Source of the DNA: a virus
Direction: 5' to 3' (one strand)
DNA length: 43,871 bases
IMG/VR virus record: IMGVR_UViG_3300020060_000015
Location: 1 to 43,871 of that record
Below, piece after piece: positions 17,433 through 24,492 of the stretch (positions are counted from its first letter, which is position 1; every line of letters starts with the position of its first letter). The notes beneath the pieces were generated by a model. That model ran no database searches. It worked only from the letters and a program-made list of their open reading frames with translations, and had not been told where the DNA came from. A program made the position numbers and the translations under genes.

Positions 17433-17794
17433 TTCTTGCTCCTGTCTATGACGCGCATCTCAAGGACCATCTTCTTAGGCAAGGAGAACCCCTCAGAGAC
17501 ATCCGGCTTGCCGTCGATCTGGTAGGACAGAGCTGAGGCTAAGACCACGCACTCCTCCCCAAACTCATTCACTCCGTCGAACACTAGGAACCCCGCTGCT
17601 TCGCATGCGAGCAATCCAGGCTTGTAGTCTTCGCTGGAAGTCCATCCTGAGCCGGGACTATGCGCCGCATCGAGCCACTTGATCCAAACCAGCGGCAGCG
17701 TCTCGAACTCACCAGTCTTCAGCGACGCTGTATTCGCCGCGACCGTACGGGTCTTCTTTTTCACTGATGTTTTCTTTCTTGCTGCTGCTTTCAT
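17429..17794 (-). CDS. Hypothetical protein with Lys-rich N-terminus
   Basis: A 121-residue protein. The first 20 residues are strongly basic (AARKKTSVKKKTRTV), suggesting nucleic acid contact; the rest is mixed alpha/beta (WIKWLDAAHSPGSGW, then an acidic stretch with ECVVLASALSY). ATG is preceded by CACGAGGAATA, a good ribosome binding site. It overlaps the end of the upstream gene by 86 nt in another frame, unusually long for this compact module. Confidence 0.6.
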   Translation of the reverse strand: MKAAARKKTSVKKKTRTVAANTASLKTGEFETLPLVWIKWLDAAHSPGSGWTSSEDYKPGLLACEAAGFLVFDGVNEFGEECVVLASALSYQIDGKPDVSEGFSLPKKMVLEMRVIDRSKK

Positions 17795-17942
17795 TATTCC
17801 TCGTGTTGTGAAAGATAAGGATGATGTCGTCTAGGATGTGTAGGGCTTCTTCAATCTCCACTGCCGCACTGACTCGGAGCATGTTGCACAGGAGAGCTTG
17901 TGCTTCGTGGGCGAGGGCTACGCCTCGGTCTATTTCACTCAT
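17709..17942 (-). CDS. Hypothetical small helical protein
   Basis: A 77-residue protein: a helical N-terminal two thirds (ALAHEAQALLCNMLRVSAAV) and a charged, disordered C-terminus lying over the start of the following gene. The ATG overlaps the upstream stop by 8 nt. No family recognised. Confidence 0.55.
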   Translation of the reverse strand: MSEIDRGVALAHEAQALLCNMLRVSAAVEIEEALHILDDIILIFHNTRNNESSSKKENISEKEDPYGRGEYSVAEDW

Positions 17943-18237
17943 TGTTAGTGGGCTCTACGATGTACGGCGTGCTCCGATAAAACTTGATAGTCACCGGATG
18001 CTCTAGCGGCTTGTTGATAATCTTCGTCTCGTGATTGCTACGCCAAGTAAATGGCAAGTACGACTTGATCTTTTCCCAGCGGGTAAGCGGGACTCGCTCT
18101 TGCCCAGGAAACAGCCGCACCTTGCAGAACTCCTCTAGGAATCTATGCTCCTGCCAGAGTGCAACTGCACTACTAACTTCGGAGTACGTGCCTTTTGCTT
18201 CAGGCGGGGACCGGAACAGGCCGATCATGCTACGCAT
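17935..18237 (-). CDS. Hypothetical protein
   Basis: A protein of 100 residues if started at ATG 18237 (MRSMIGLFRSPPEAKG); a TTG at 18255 would add six. The chosen ATG has a GGGGG run 11 nt upstream. Contains VRLFPGQERVPLTRWEKIKS and HPVTIKFYRSTPYIV. No family recognised. Confidence 0.55.
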   Translation of the reverse strand: MRSMIGLFRSPPEAKGTYSEVSSAVALWQEHRFLEEFCKVRLFPGQERVPLTRWEKIKSYLPFTWRSNHETKIINKPLEHPVTIKFYRSTPYIVEPTNNE

Positions 18238-18259
18238 CGCGAAGCGAGCCCCCAAATAA

Positions 18260-18520
18260 TCACGTAAGACTCTCGTGTTGAACCATAAACTGTACTGCTG
18301 CCAACAGCCCCATAAGCTCCAGTGCTTGCATCTTGGGACCTCCTATCCAAAGGTTGTGCTCTGTGTCCTGCTCTTTGCTGTAGTTCTCTATGACCAGGAC
18401 ATTCACTGGCCTAAGCTCTTCCTTCATCTCTGCAATCAGAGTGGCATAGCCGTACAGCCATTCAGGGAGATTGTCAGGAGAGATGTTCTTCTTGAAGGGG
18501 ACTACGTTGTCGTCGCTCAA
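18260..18520 (-). CDS. Hypothetical protein
   Basis: An 86-residue protein beginning MSDDNVVPFKKN, with a central hydrophobic helix and a second one near the C-terminus (ALELMGLLAAVQFMV). Its ATG overlaps the stop of the upstream gene. The VVPF opening resembles many small phage early proteins but gives no function. Confidence 0.6.
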   Translation of the reverse strand: MSDDNVVPFKKNISPDNLPEWLYGYATLIAEMKEELRPVNVLVIENYSKEQDTEHNLWIGGPKMQALELMGLLAAVQFMVQHESLT

Positions 18521-18726
18521 TAGACCTCCGCCTTGTTCGTAGTCTTGTCCAAGAGGTCCTGAGCAATGCTCCGTACGGCGTAGTGGCTGTCCAACAGATC
18601 ATCGTCTATGAAGTGCTTGGCGTCGTCGTCCATAGACATCCTGTCCAGCAGGTCATGCAGAACATCCATGAAGGCGTGGAACAGCTTGATCTCTCGGCGA
18701 GTGATCTGGTATTGGTGATCGCTCAT
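18517..18726 (-). CDS. Hypothetical acidic helical protein
   Basis: A 69-residue protein (MSDHQYQITRREIKLFHAFM) with a strongly acidic middle (MSMDDDAKHFIDDDLLDS). It overlaps genes on both sides by 4 nt. No family recognised. Confidence 0.6.
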   Translation of the reverse strand: MSDHQYQITRREIKLFHAFMDVLHDLLDRMSMDDDAKHFIDDDLLDSHYAVRSIAQDLLDKTTNKAEVY

Positions 18727-19226
18727 ACGAGGCCCAAGCTCCTTTTGCAGTCCATCTCAGATTTCCAGTTGATAGTTTTCATCCCGATAGAGAAGTTCCA
18801 GTGACGGTCCAGGTTCGCATCAGAGTGTCCCTGCTGAAATAACACGTGCCTGATTTGATCCCGGTTGGTGAGGTCGAAGAGGTTCTCGTAGCTGAAGCGG
18901 TGAATGTGTCGATGGGTGGATTCAAAGGACATCGCTAGAAATTCCTTCCAGCGCTGGTTCAGGACAGACCAGTCGCGTGTACCGAGGAGCTTGTTGATGG
19001 AGGCCATGCGGCCTTCCTCCTCACGATCGAGGATAACCACCGCGTCTTCCGGCGACAGCGACCCCCAGAACTCATTCGGATTCCACAGCCAAGTGGTGTC
19101 TGAGACAGCATCCGGCTTCACTACGTTGTACGGCAGGAACTCGTGGACGACGTTGAGAGAACAAGCGGAGAGGACGTTCGCTAGCCAGGCGGAGCCAGAG
19201 CGGCCGGCACTACAGATTTTGATCAT
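18723..19226 (-). CDS. Sulfotransferase-like P-loop protein
   Basis: A 167-residue protein starting at ATG 19226, which overlaps the upstream stop (ATGA). The N-terminus MIKICSAGRSGSAWLANVLS matches the nucleotide-binding loop of sulfotransferases (GRSGSTWL type, binding the 5'-phosphosulfate end of PAPS). Further on, a short VVILDREEE strand and an RWKEFLAMS helix fit a reduced sulfotransferase fold. It is shorter than cytosolic sulfotransferases (250-300 residues), so it may be minimal or act on another substrate. The substrate is unknown; a kinase-like P-loop role is the alternative. Confidence 0.55.
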   Translation of the reverse strand: MIKICSAGRSGSAWLANVLSACSLNVVHEFLPYNVVKPDAVSDTTWLWNPNEFWGSLSPEDAVVILDREEEGRMASINKLLGTRDWSVLNQRWKEFLAMSFESTHRHIHRFSYENLFDLTNRDQIRHVLFQQGHSDANLDRHWNFSIGMKTINWKSEMDCKRSLGLV

Positions 19227-19567
19227 CCCCAGAACTTCCACCAAGGACGGGACCTCGGCGGGAACAGACTATCTTGGATTTCTTGGCAGGCTCTCTGGTC
19301 TTCCCTGAGCTTCCGAAGCTCCAACGCTCTCTCCGAAACCGCATCAATTCTCTGCGCTGTTGGCGACTTAACGTCGCCCTCCGCGATCTCCACGTTGTAG
19401 ATATCGTGGAAAGCCACGCGAATCAGATAGCGACTACCGTTATTCCAGCAGCGCAAAGGTCCGTTGGAACACCAATTACCGCCGTCAGCCCGCCAGTCAT
19501 CGAGGTTGCTGGACATGAAGGTAAGCAGTGCCGTGAATTTCGTCTCTTCCAGGTCACAGGTATTCAT
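19223..19567 (-). CDS. Hypothetical protein
   Basis: A 114-residue protein started at ATG 19567, preceded by AAGGAACAGTTCG, which decides the start over an upstream in-frame codon. Contains a Trp/Cys/Asn-rich segment (WRADGGNWCSNGPLRCWNNG) and a C-terminal charged helix ending in PRSRPWWKFWG. No family recognised. Confidence 0.6.
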   Translation of the reverse strand: MNTCDLEETKFTALLTFMSSNLDDWRADGGNWCSNGPLRCWNNGSRYLIRVAFHDIYNVEIAEGDVKSPTAQRIDAVSERALELRKLREDQRACQEIQDSLFPPRSRPWWKFWG

Positions 19568-19736
19568 CGAACTGTTCCTTTGTAATGGCGTAGTGGTGTG
19601 CAAGGAGTCTCATGTCTGTGAGGATGTAGCGTTGGATGTTGCGTGTGATGGAGGATGTCTTAGAACTGTTCGTCTCCAGTTGCTCAAGGGCTATGACAGC
19701 ACGGACAGCATCTCGGATCAGGTCGGTGTTGCTCAC
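19554..19736 (-). CDS. Hypothetical small helical protein
   Basis: A 60-residue protein when begun at GTG 19736, which overlaps the stop of the exonuclease gene as GTGA; a longer in-frame extension inside that gene is not supported. Sequence is helical (RDAVRAVIALEQLETN) and ends with HHYAITKEQFDEYL. No function recognised. Confidence 0.55.
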   Translation of the reverse strand: MSNTDLIRDAVRAVIALEQLETNSSKTSSITRNIQRYILTDMRLLAHHYAITKEQFDEYL

Positions 19737-20482
19737 AGGCTCACCAGAATGTTCTGTCGCTTGTCCTTGTCCACTGTGCTTACCCTCTCCGATGACCAGT
19801 GCCCCAGCGGGATGCATTGCAGGCGTTTGTACTTGCCCGTCTTGGTGTAGCGATAGCCCCTCTCTTGCAGATGCTTCGAGCCGCATTCAGGACAGACGCG
19901 GGCCTCAGACATCAGCGAATGGCTCGGGCCGTTCGACAACCACGGCTGAAGCTTGTCGTACAGACGTTCCAAGAGGAGCACGTCTCCCTTGTTGTATTCC
20001 TCAAGCTTCTTCCAGCACTTCGGATCGCCTTCCATACACCCGACCCACAGATCGAACCCCTGGTGCTGTACCTTCTGACCGATGCCCAGCGCTTTCGACA
20101 CGTACTGCAATTTGTTTGAGGGGAAGCGGAAGTTCTTCTTGACGACCTTCAGCAAGTCGATCTGCTTCGTCGGTGCAAGACGGGACAATCCGTACTTGAC
20201 GAACTCTGCATTGATCATCTTGTTGTCGAAGCCCACGCCGTTGTAGGAAACAATTCCGTGAGCGTCTGACAAGAAGGAGTGCAGCTTCTTGACCATTGCC
20301 TTGTGCCCGCCTCGCTGCGTTTCGTCGGCGTAGTGCATCTCTTTCTCGCCGTAGACCTTGGCAGCCCACGACATCACGCGCTGCGGGTTCTTAATCTGAT
20401 TGACGGCGATGAACTGGTTGTGGAGGCCCCATGTGTAGCAAGTGTTAGGCGCGCTTTCGACGTCAAACAGGACGATCCTCAA
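19733..20482 (-). CDS. DEDDy 3'-5' exonuclease with C-terminal zinc-ribbon-like tail
   Basis: A 249-residue protein of the RNase H-like exonuclease superfamily. Motifs: Exo I FDVESAP (D7, E9), Exo II NGVGFDNKMI (D86), Exo III with Tyr163 and D167 (YNKGDVLLLERLY), so the DEDDy set is complete. Residues 195-230 carry CPEC (C197, C200) and a later Cys, a probable partial zinc ribbon. The gene starts at TTG overlapping the previous stop (TTGA). This is a second DEDD exonuclease in addition to the one that goes with the split polymerase. A role in DNA processing or host DNA degradation is possible. Confidence 0.8.
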   Translation of the reverse strand: MRIVLFDVESAPNTCYTWGLHNQFIAVNQIKNPQRVMSWAAKVYGEKEMHYADETQRGGHKAMVKKLHSFLSDAHGIVSYNGVGFDNKMINAEFVKYGLSRLAPTKQIDLLKVVKKNFRFPSNKLQYVSKALGIGQKVQHQGFDLWVGCMEGDPKCWKKLEEYNKGDVLLLERLYDKLQPWLSNGPSHSLMSEARVCPECGSKHLQERGYRYTKTGKYKRLQCIPLGHWSSERVSTVDKDKRQNILVSL

Positions 20483-20811
20483 CTGGTGGCCTCTAGCTCA
20501 ACGGCCATAGCGAGACGCACGAGCGCGTGAACGAGATGGCTCTGACCGCTCTCGCTGTCCGCGGTGTCCCCTGTCTGCCATTGCAGGTAGTGCCTCTGGC
20601 TCGCTGCCAGATGATCTGCGATCGACATCTTCAGCCACGGAGCGCCGGGGTGTTTCTTGTCCCCGAAGGCCAACACATCGCCAGCCAAGAGGTGAGCACG
20701 AGGCATGAAGAGATCAGGGCGAGACTTCTGATTCTGATTAGTTATCGGGACTCCCTCGAATGCACACGCCATCTGCGCGCTACCAGCAAGCTCCCCGTAC
20801 CATGTACCCAC
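20479..20811 (-). CDS. dATP/dGTP diphosphohydrolase-like (DUF5664, MazG-like)
   Basis: A 110-residue protein with the layout of the DUF5664 / MazG-like dATP/dGTP diphosphohydrolase family: RPDLFMPRAHLLAGDVLAFG, then KK and W of the substrate region (KKHPGAPW), then HLAASQRHYLQWQTGD and the acidic helix DSESGQSHLVHALVRLAMA, where the Glu, Asp and His residues would bind magnesium. Such enzymes clean or rebalance the nucleotide pool, and relatives (MazZ) serve phages with base Z in DNA, but no purZ is visible here. GTG at 20811 directly follows the upstream stop; a later ATG is possible. Confidence 0.65.
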   Translation of the reverse strand: MGTWYGELAGSAQMACAFEGVPITNQNQKSRPDLFMPRAHLLAGDVLAFGDKKHPGAPWLKMSIADHLAASQRHYLQWQTGDTADSESGQSHLVHALVRLAMAVELEATS

Positions 20812-21264
20812 TTACTGTGTACTCACGGAGAGGTCCATCCACGCCTCACCACGAGGCTTGTGCTTCACGTCTTGATAGGTCGTCATGCAGTCCTCAGCAA
20901 CGCGGTGCCAAAACAATTTCAAGTCTGCCGGAGCGGAGTCCCAGTCGCCGTAACCCTCCGAACTGAGAGGATGTTTGTTGGTGTAGATTTCAAACAGGAC
21001 ATTCGCCACGTTCCAGAGCTGTAGCTCTTGTGTCTCGTGTGAGTAGCGATCGAATATCATCTCCGCTGCGACAGCCATGTCGGCCAGTAACACCTGCGCT
21101 GCTACGTTCAAATTATCGAAGAACGGAATATCAGAAATTGTCCTGCCTTCGTTGTACTTCCAGCTCGCCCTGTGGATGGCTCTGGCGATGTCCAGCGTTG
21201 AAGTGCCTTCCTGTTGCTGTTGTTCGTCGGCGTTGATGTTCAGCGCCGTGCTAATGACACTCAT
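20812..21264 (-). CDS. Hypothetical all-helical protein
   Basis: A 150-residue protein begun at ATG 21264, overlapping the upstream stop as ATGA. After a Gln-rich linker (five Gln near residue 15) it is mainly helical (FFDNLNVAAQVLLADMAVAA and LQLWNVANVLFEIYTN). It stands directly before the MazG-like gene and could be a partner, but no family is recognised. Confidence 0.6.
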   Translation of the reverse strand: MSVISTALNINADEQQQQEGTSTLDIARAIHRASWKYNEGRTISDIPFFDNLNVAAQVLLADMAVAAEMIFDRYSHETQELQLWNVANVLFEIYTNKHPLSSEGYGDWDSAPADLKLFWHRVAEDCMTTYQDVKHKPRGEAWMDLSVSTQ

Positions 21265-21344
21265 GCGTTCCACATGTAGTGCGCAATGACGAGAAAGATC
21301 AGCCCGCCCAACACCCACACTGCCCACTGTTTAATTCCGCTCAT
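21261..21344 (-). CDS. Tiny single-pass membrane protein
   Basis: A 27-residue frame (MSGIKQWAVWVLGGLIFLVI and a short tail) that is nearly all one membrane helix. A good ribosome binding site (GAGGAAAGG) precedes the ATG, which overlaps the end of the HNH gene by 14 nt; its stop overlaps the following gene (ATGA). Role unknown. Confidence 0.5.
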   Translation of the reverse strand: MSGIKQWAVWVLGGLIFLVIAHYMWNA

Positions 21345-21756
21345 TCCTTTCCTCATTCGTTTTGATCTGGTGACAATCGAGACAGAGTGTTTGCAATCCT
21401 TCCTTCTCGCAGAACAGGCGCTTGGCGAATCCTGCAAGGTCTTCAAAGCACCGGAGGCTTCCGGCCGGGAGGATGTGATCCACGGTGATCTTCGCTAACG
21501 GAAACCAGCCTTGGCACTTGGCGCAGAGCGCTTCCCACTTCAGTCGCTTGTTCGGGCTCTTGCTCGGCCGCTTCGCTGCATTGAGACATTGATAAATCGG
21601 CGCCCACCTCCGGCTCTTTTGGCGAAGCGACGATCTCAGAAATGAGAAGAACGCCGCCTCTGTCATCGTGCCGCCTGCCCTGGTCTTCGCTACTCGTGGT
21701 GCCCTTGGTTTCTTTGGCCCAGCCTTCCTTGGCTTCCTCGGTTTCCTAGCCTTCAT
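21331..21756 (-). CDS. HNH endonuclease
   Basis: A 141-residue protein from ATG 21756, chosen because GGAG lies 4 nt before it and it overlaps the previous stop by 11 nt. A very basic N-terminus (MKARKPRKPRKAGPKKPRAP) is followed by an HNH core: CAKCQGWF zinc knuckle, TVDHILPAG with the catalytic D-H, and LQTLCLDCHQIKT with the second CxxC and final His. The domain order is that of phage HNH nucleases that bind zinc through four Cys. It could be a free-standing homing enzyme. Confidence 0.8.
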   Translation of the reverse strand: MKARKPRKPRKAGPKKPRAPRVAKTRAGGTMTEAAFFSFLRSSLRQKSRRWAPIYQCLNAAKRPSKSPNKRLKWEALCAKCQGWFPLAKITVDHILPAGSLRCFEDLAGFAKRLFCEKEGLQTLCLDCHQIKTNEERNERN

Positions 21757-21976
21757 CCGGCTCCGGAATGTCGAAGGGCTCTGTGGAACATCCGCCGAAA
21801 TCGTGCTCATCAAACACTGTCTCTACGGCGTCATACGGAGGACCGACCATCGCTGACATCTTGGCTTCGATGGCAACCACTACCCTCGTCCCTTTGTCAG
21901 TGCAGTACCACGCTCCTGTACCAGTGAAAAAGAACTGCCCAATCTCGAACTCCTCAAAGCGCATTCCCGTATTCAT
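21746..21976 (-). CDS. Hypothetical protein
   Basis: A 76-residue protein with a compact beta-rich N-terminus (EFEIGQFFFTGTGAWYCTDK, then GTRVVVAIEA) that resembles small phage proteins with a TGAWRCTDVGTR pattern, and an acidic tail. No assigned function. Confidence 0.6.
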   Translation of the reverse strand: MNTGMRFEEFEIGQFFFTGTGAWYCTDKGTRVVVAIEAKMSAMVGPPYDAVETVFDEHDFGGCSTEPFDIPEPDEG

Positions 21977-22224
21977 TCGGCTGTCTCCGGTAAAATCACA
22001 CAGGCCTCGAACAGGCTCTTATCGTACGTAGCAATCTTGCTTCCCTTCGTGAAGTAGTAGAGGCCGTTGCTGTATGTGATGACGCCCCGCCCCATCTCCT
22101 CCGGCTGTCCTGATGACTTGCAGATGAGACGGCTCACATAGGGCGGACTACGCAGGCTGTAGATGGCAGAGCCGAATCCGGAAAGGGCAATGAATCCAAG
22201 AATCCCGTAGGCAACGTGCTTCAT
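21973..22224 (-). CDS. Small membrane or exported protein
   Basis: An 83-residue protein with an N-terminal hydrophobic segment (VAYGILGFIALSGFGSAIY, residues 4-22) and a polar C-terminus with two Cys. It may be anchored or exported. ATG overlaps the upstream stop (ATGA). No family recognised. Confidence 0.6.
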   Translation of the reverse strand: MKHVAYGILGFIALSGFGSAIYSLRSPPYVSRLICKSSGQPEEMGRGVITYSNGLYYFTKGSKIATYDKSLFEACVILPETAE

Positions 22225-22739
22225 GGCAGTAGCTCAGGGCGATACTTCCTCAGAACACCAATGGCGAATGCGATAAGCTCGTCCTCTGTGGCGTCATTCT
22301 TCATTTTGTTAGCCTGATATGAGATGACTTCAATGTTCCCCTTGATATAGCCTTTGCTAGAATCAATCCGATCCACAGAGGGTCCGTATCTATTTCGTTG
22401 ATTCCTTGTCCTCTCAAGATCGATGGGCACCCCGAGATACGGACAAGATTCGGGAATTAGGATGTCGGTGCGTTTTATGTCGTGCTCAAACCCCTTCTTC
22501 TTGGCCGTCGTGCATGTCGCCTTGAACAGTCGTCGATCTGGATTCTCTCCGTAGTATTCCCACATCCTCTCGTTGAACCTGTCGCGGTGCTTATTACGCC
22601 AACGGATCGAGTCTTGTCGGTGGCACTCCTTGCACTTTTTGCAGTTGTACCAGCCGTGTTGGACGAAGAACTCTCGGGTCTTTACACATTTGCATCGATA
22701 GCAAGTCAGCCCCTCTGACTCACTTTCAGCGCCCGTCAT
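22221..22739 (-). CDS. HNH-type endonuclease with zinc finger
   Basis: A 172-residue protein from ATG 22739, which overlaps the 5' nuclease stop as ATGA. Residues 13-45 contain a four-Cys zinc finger (CYRCKCVK, later CKKCKECH). The C-terminal half has the phage HNH variant core: ESCPYLGVPIDL, then PSVDRIDSSKGYIKGNIEVI and SYQANKMKNDAT, in which the D-R-I-D and N residues form the metal site. Placement directly behind a replication nuclease is the usual setting of free-standing homing endonucleases. Confidence 0.8.
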   Translation of the reverse strand: MTGAESESEGLTCYRCKCVKTREFFVQHGWYNCKKCKECHRQDSIRWRNKHRDRFNERMWEYYGENPDRRLFKATCTTAKKKGFEHDIKRTDILIPESCPYLGVPIDLERTRNQRNRYGPSVDRIDSSKGYIKGNIEVISYQANKMKNDATEDELIAFAIGVLRKYRPELLP

Positions 22740-23582
22740 GAAGACCCTTGGGGGATCATAGGAGGGACCCACGCGGTAGACGGGTTCGTTATGTCCTCTT
22801 CTTTCCGCAACAGAAATAACAGTTGCGCGTTCTCCTTCATCGCCGCCCACGCTGTTTTGCCGTAGGCTCGTAAATATTCGGCGTAGGTCAGGGTGAACAT
22901 GAGTTTTTCATTGGTGTGGTTCCCCAGAATTTTGGCTGCTGTCTTAGGCCCCATCCCCGGAACACCACGGATTGCATCTGTCGCGTCGCCCGTTAACAAC
23001 TGTGTGTAGAAGTTCCTCTTGGCTTCTTCCGGACTGACGTATCTGATCTCTTTCTTCTTCCAGTCGTAGAGTCTTATGCCCTCGACTTGAGCCAGGTCCT
23101 TGTCCCGTGTAGCTACGATGGAGTGCTTCGGGTCTTTGAGGAACTCAATCACCAAGGCATCATCTGCCTCGATCCCTTCCACCATCTCCCCGTTGCACTC
23201 TTCGATGAGGAACTGCTGCACCGAGGAAAACCACGTCGGCTTTGCTGCTGTCCGATTTCCCTTGTACGGCTGTATCGTTGCTAGCTCGTAGCGGAAGTTG
23301 CCAGGACCCGTAAGGAATCCTTTGTAGCTCTTGACCGGCGCACACGCATCGAGGATTGACTGAAGGAGTTGACGGCAGTTCTGACGTGCGTGCGACTCGG
23401 GCTGAGCCCTGACGATCGTCTCGATCTGCTCTTCGTCTGCTTCTGGATGTGCTTCCTTTAGCTTTCTCTTCCCTTCGTACTCCGTCCCGTTGTAGCGGTA
23501 GCTGACGGTCTCTGCTGCGCATGCGGCGCTGTAAACACAGATGTCGTTAATAGTCCACGAGCACGATGTTCTCGTTACTCAT
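22736..23582 (-). CDS. 5'-3' exonuclease / flap nuclease, frame changes after codon 10
   Basis: The frame open to 22736 has all core motifs of the T7 gp6/FEN family: GIEADDALVIEF, VATRDKDLAQ and the helix-three-turn-helix TGDATDAIRGVPGMGPKTAA. Its only conventional in-frame start is GTG 23221, which would cut the protein in half, yet coding continues upstream to NDICVYSAACAAE and on to 23579. The first strand with the catalytic Asp is in another frame: ATG 23582 (overlapping the previous stop as ATGA) reads MSNENIVLVDY then TAA at 23549. A +1 shift at that point joins them to about 281 residues, close to T7 gp6 (300). Either recoding, a real mutation or a sequence error. Confidence 0.72.
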
Positions 23583-23869
23583 GGACCGCTACCCTCCTGA
23601 GAACCGCGTTCCCCCTTGTCTACGTACGTGTGTGTGGCGAATCTCCATCGTGCTGGCACCGCCTCTGGATCGTAGGGAATCGTTTCAATCGCCTCGTTGG
23701 CTGGTACGTCTTCGTGAGAGTCGGCGTAGAGAAGCGCTGTCGCCATGCCGTCTGGAATGGTATTGACCCACGCCATGAACCTACTGTCTCGGTCGTACCA
23801 CTGTTCCGATGTAAGTTCATTTCTGCTGCACCACTTGATGTAGAAGTAACAGCGGGTTCGTTCGCTCAC
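23579..23869 (-). CDS. Hypothetical protein
   Basis: A 96-residue protein (MSERTRCYFYIKWCSRNELT start) with MAWVNTIPDGMATALLYADS in the middle. Unknown family. ATG start overlaps upstream stop; its own stop overlaps the ATG of the 5' nuclease. Confidence 0.6.
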   Translation of the reverse strand: MSERTRCYFYIKWCSRNELTSEQWYDRDSRFMAWVNTIPDGMATALLYADSHEDVPANEAIETIPYDPEAVPARWRFATHTYVDKGERGSQEGSGP

Positions 23870-24093
23870 CGCAAACCCATCAAATGCTTCTTCATCCGCT
23901 TCTCTTCGTTACGGCCTACGCGGTACGTTCTGCCTACCGGATCAACGTAGGGAATCTTGGGGAGCAAGGGATCAACAGGGTTATCAATCATCCCTGCCCG
24001 CTTCGATATGTGCAGCCAGCGTCCGTGCTGGGGAGGCATTGCCTTGATCTGAGCCCAGCGCTCCGGGGTCATCCCGTCTTTGCCTTTACTCAT
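23866..24093 (-). CDS. Hypothetical basic protein
   Basis: A 75-residue basic protein with an ERWAQIKAMPPQHGRWLHIS segment and a Lys/Arg-rich end (RNEEKRMKKHLMG), suggestive of nucleic-acid contact only by charge. Overlaps both neighbours. Confidence 0.6.
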   Translation of the reverse strand: MSKGKDGMTPERWAQIKAMPPQHGRWLHISKRAGMIDNPVDPLLPKIPYVDPVGRTYRVGRNEEKRMKKHLMGLR

Positions 24094-24301
24094 CTTGTTT
24101 CGCCGCGATCCGCATGTTTCGTGTCAACTGGTCAAGAGCTACGTCTTCCCAGAAGTACATAAACAATGCGTCCATGCTCAGGTGACGGAGTGCGATTGAG
24201 TCAGAGACTTGGCATAGAGCGGAAGCAGAAGCTTCCTCGCCACCGACATTCTTGATCTTCAGGGTTAGCTCTATGCTGCCTCGATCATTCTGTTTGCTCA
24301 T
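24086..24301 (-). CDS. Hypothetical protein
   Basis: A 71-residue protein: a short beta hairpin at the N-terminus (IELTLKIKNVGG) followed by helices (MDALFMYFWEDVALDQL). TGATG overlap with the upstream stop. No function recognised. Confidence 0.6.
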   Translation of the reverse strand: MSKQNDRGSIELTLKIKNVGGEEASASALCQVSDSIALRHLSMDALFMYFWEDVALDQLTRNMRIAAKQDE

Positions 24302-24492
24302 CAGTTACCGATCAGCCCAGATTCGATGCCGTAGGCTTCGGCGATAGGCACAAACTCCCGACTGCTCTCTGTGTGGACGAAGGCCAGCAAGCCGTTGCTG
24401 GTCAGCGTTTTCAACGCCTCCCAGTGACGGTCGTCTACGTATAAGGTCGTCCCAGAAACAAGCGCGCTGTGAGTGATGCGGACTTTGTTCAT
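24301..24492 (-). CDS. Hypothetical protein
   Basis: A 63-residue protein (MNKVRITHSALVSGTTLYVD, then a helix and LLAFVHTE). Starts and ends in one-base overlaps with its neighbours. No function recognised. Confidence 0.6.
   Translation of the reverse strand: MNKVRITHSALVSGTTLYVDDRHWEALKTLTSNGLLAFVHTESSREFVPIAEAYGIESGLIGN

Noticed and set aside
19737-19886. N-terminal extension of the 19554 gene
   Set aside because: It lies within the exonuclease gene and lacks a start signal; the GTGA overlap gives a better start.
23160-23522. 120-codon Arg/Ser-rich minus-strand frame inside the 5' nuclease
   Set aside because: It is the alternative frame of the same region; its product has no nuclease motif while the overlapping frame has continuous nuclease homology.
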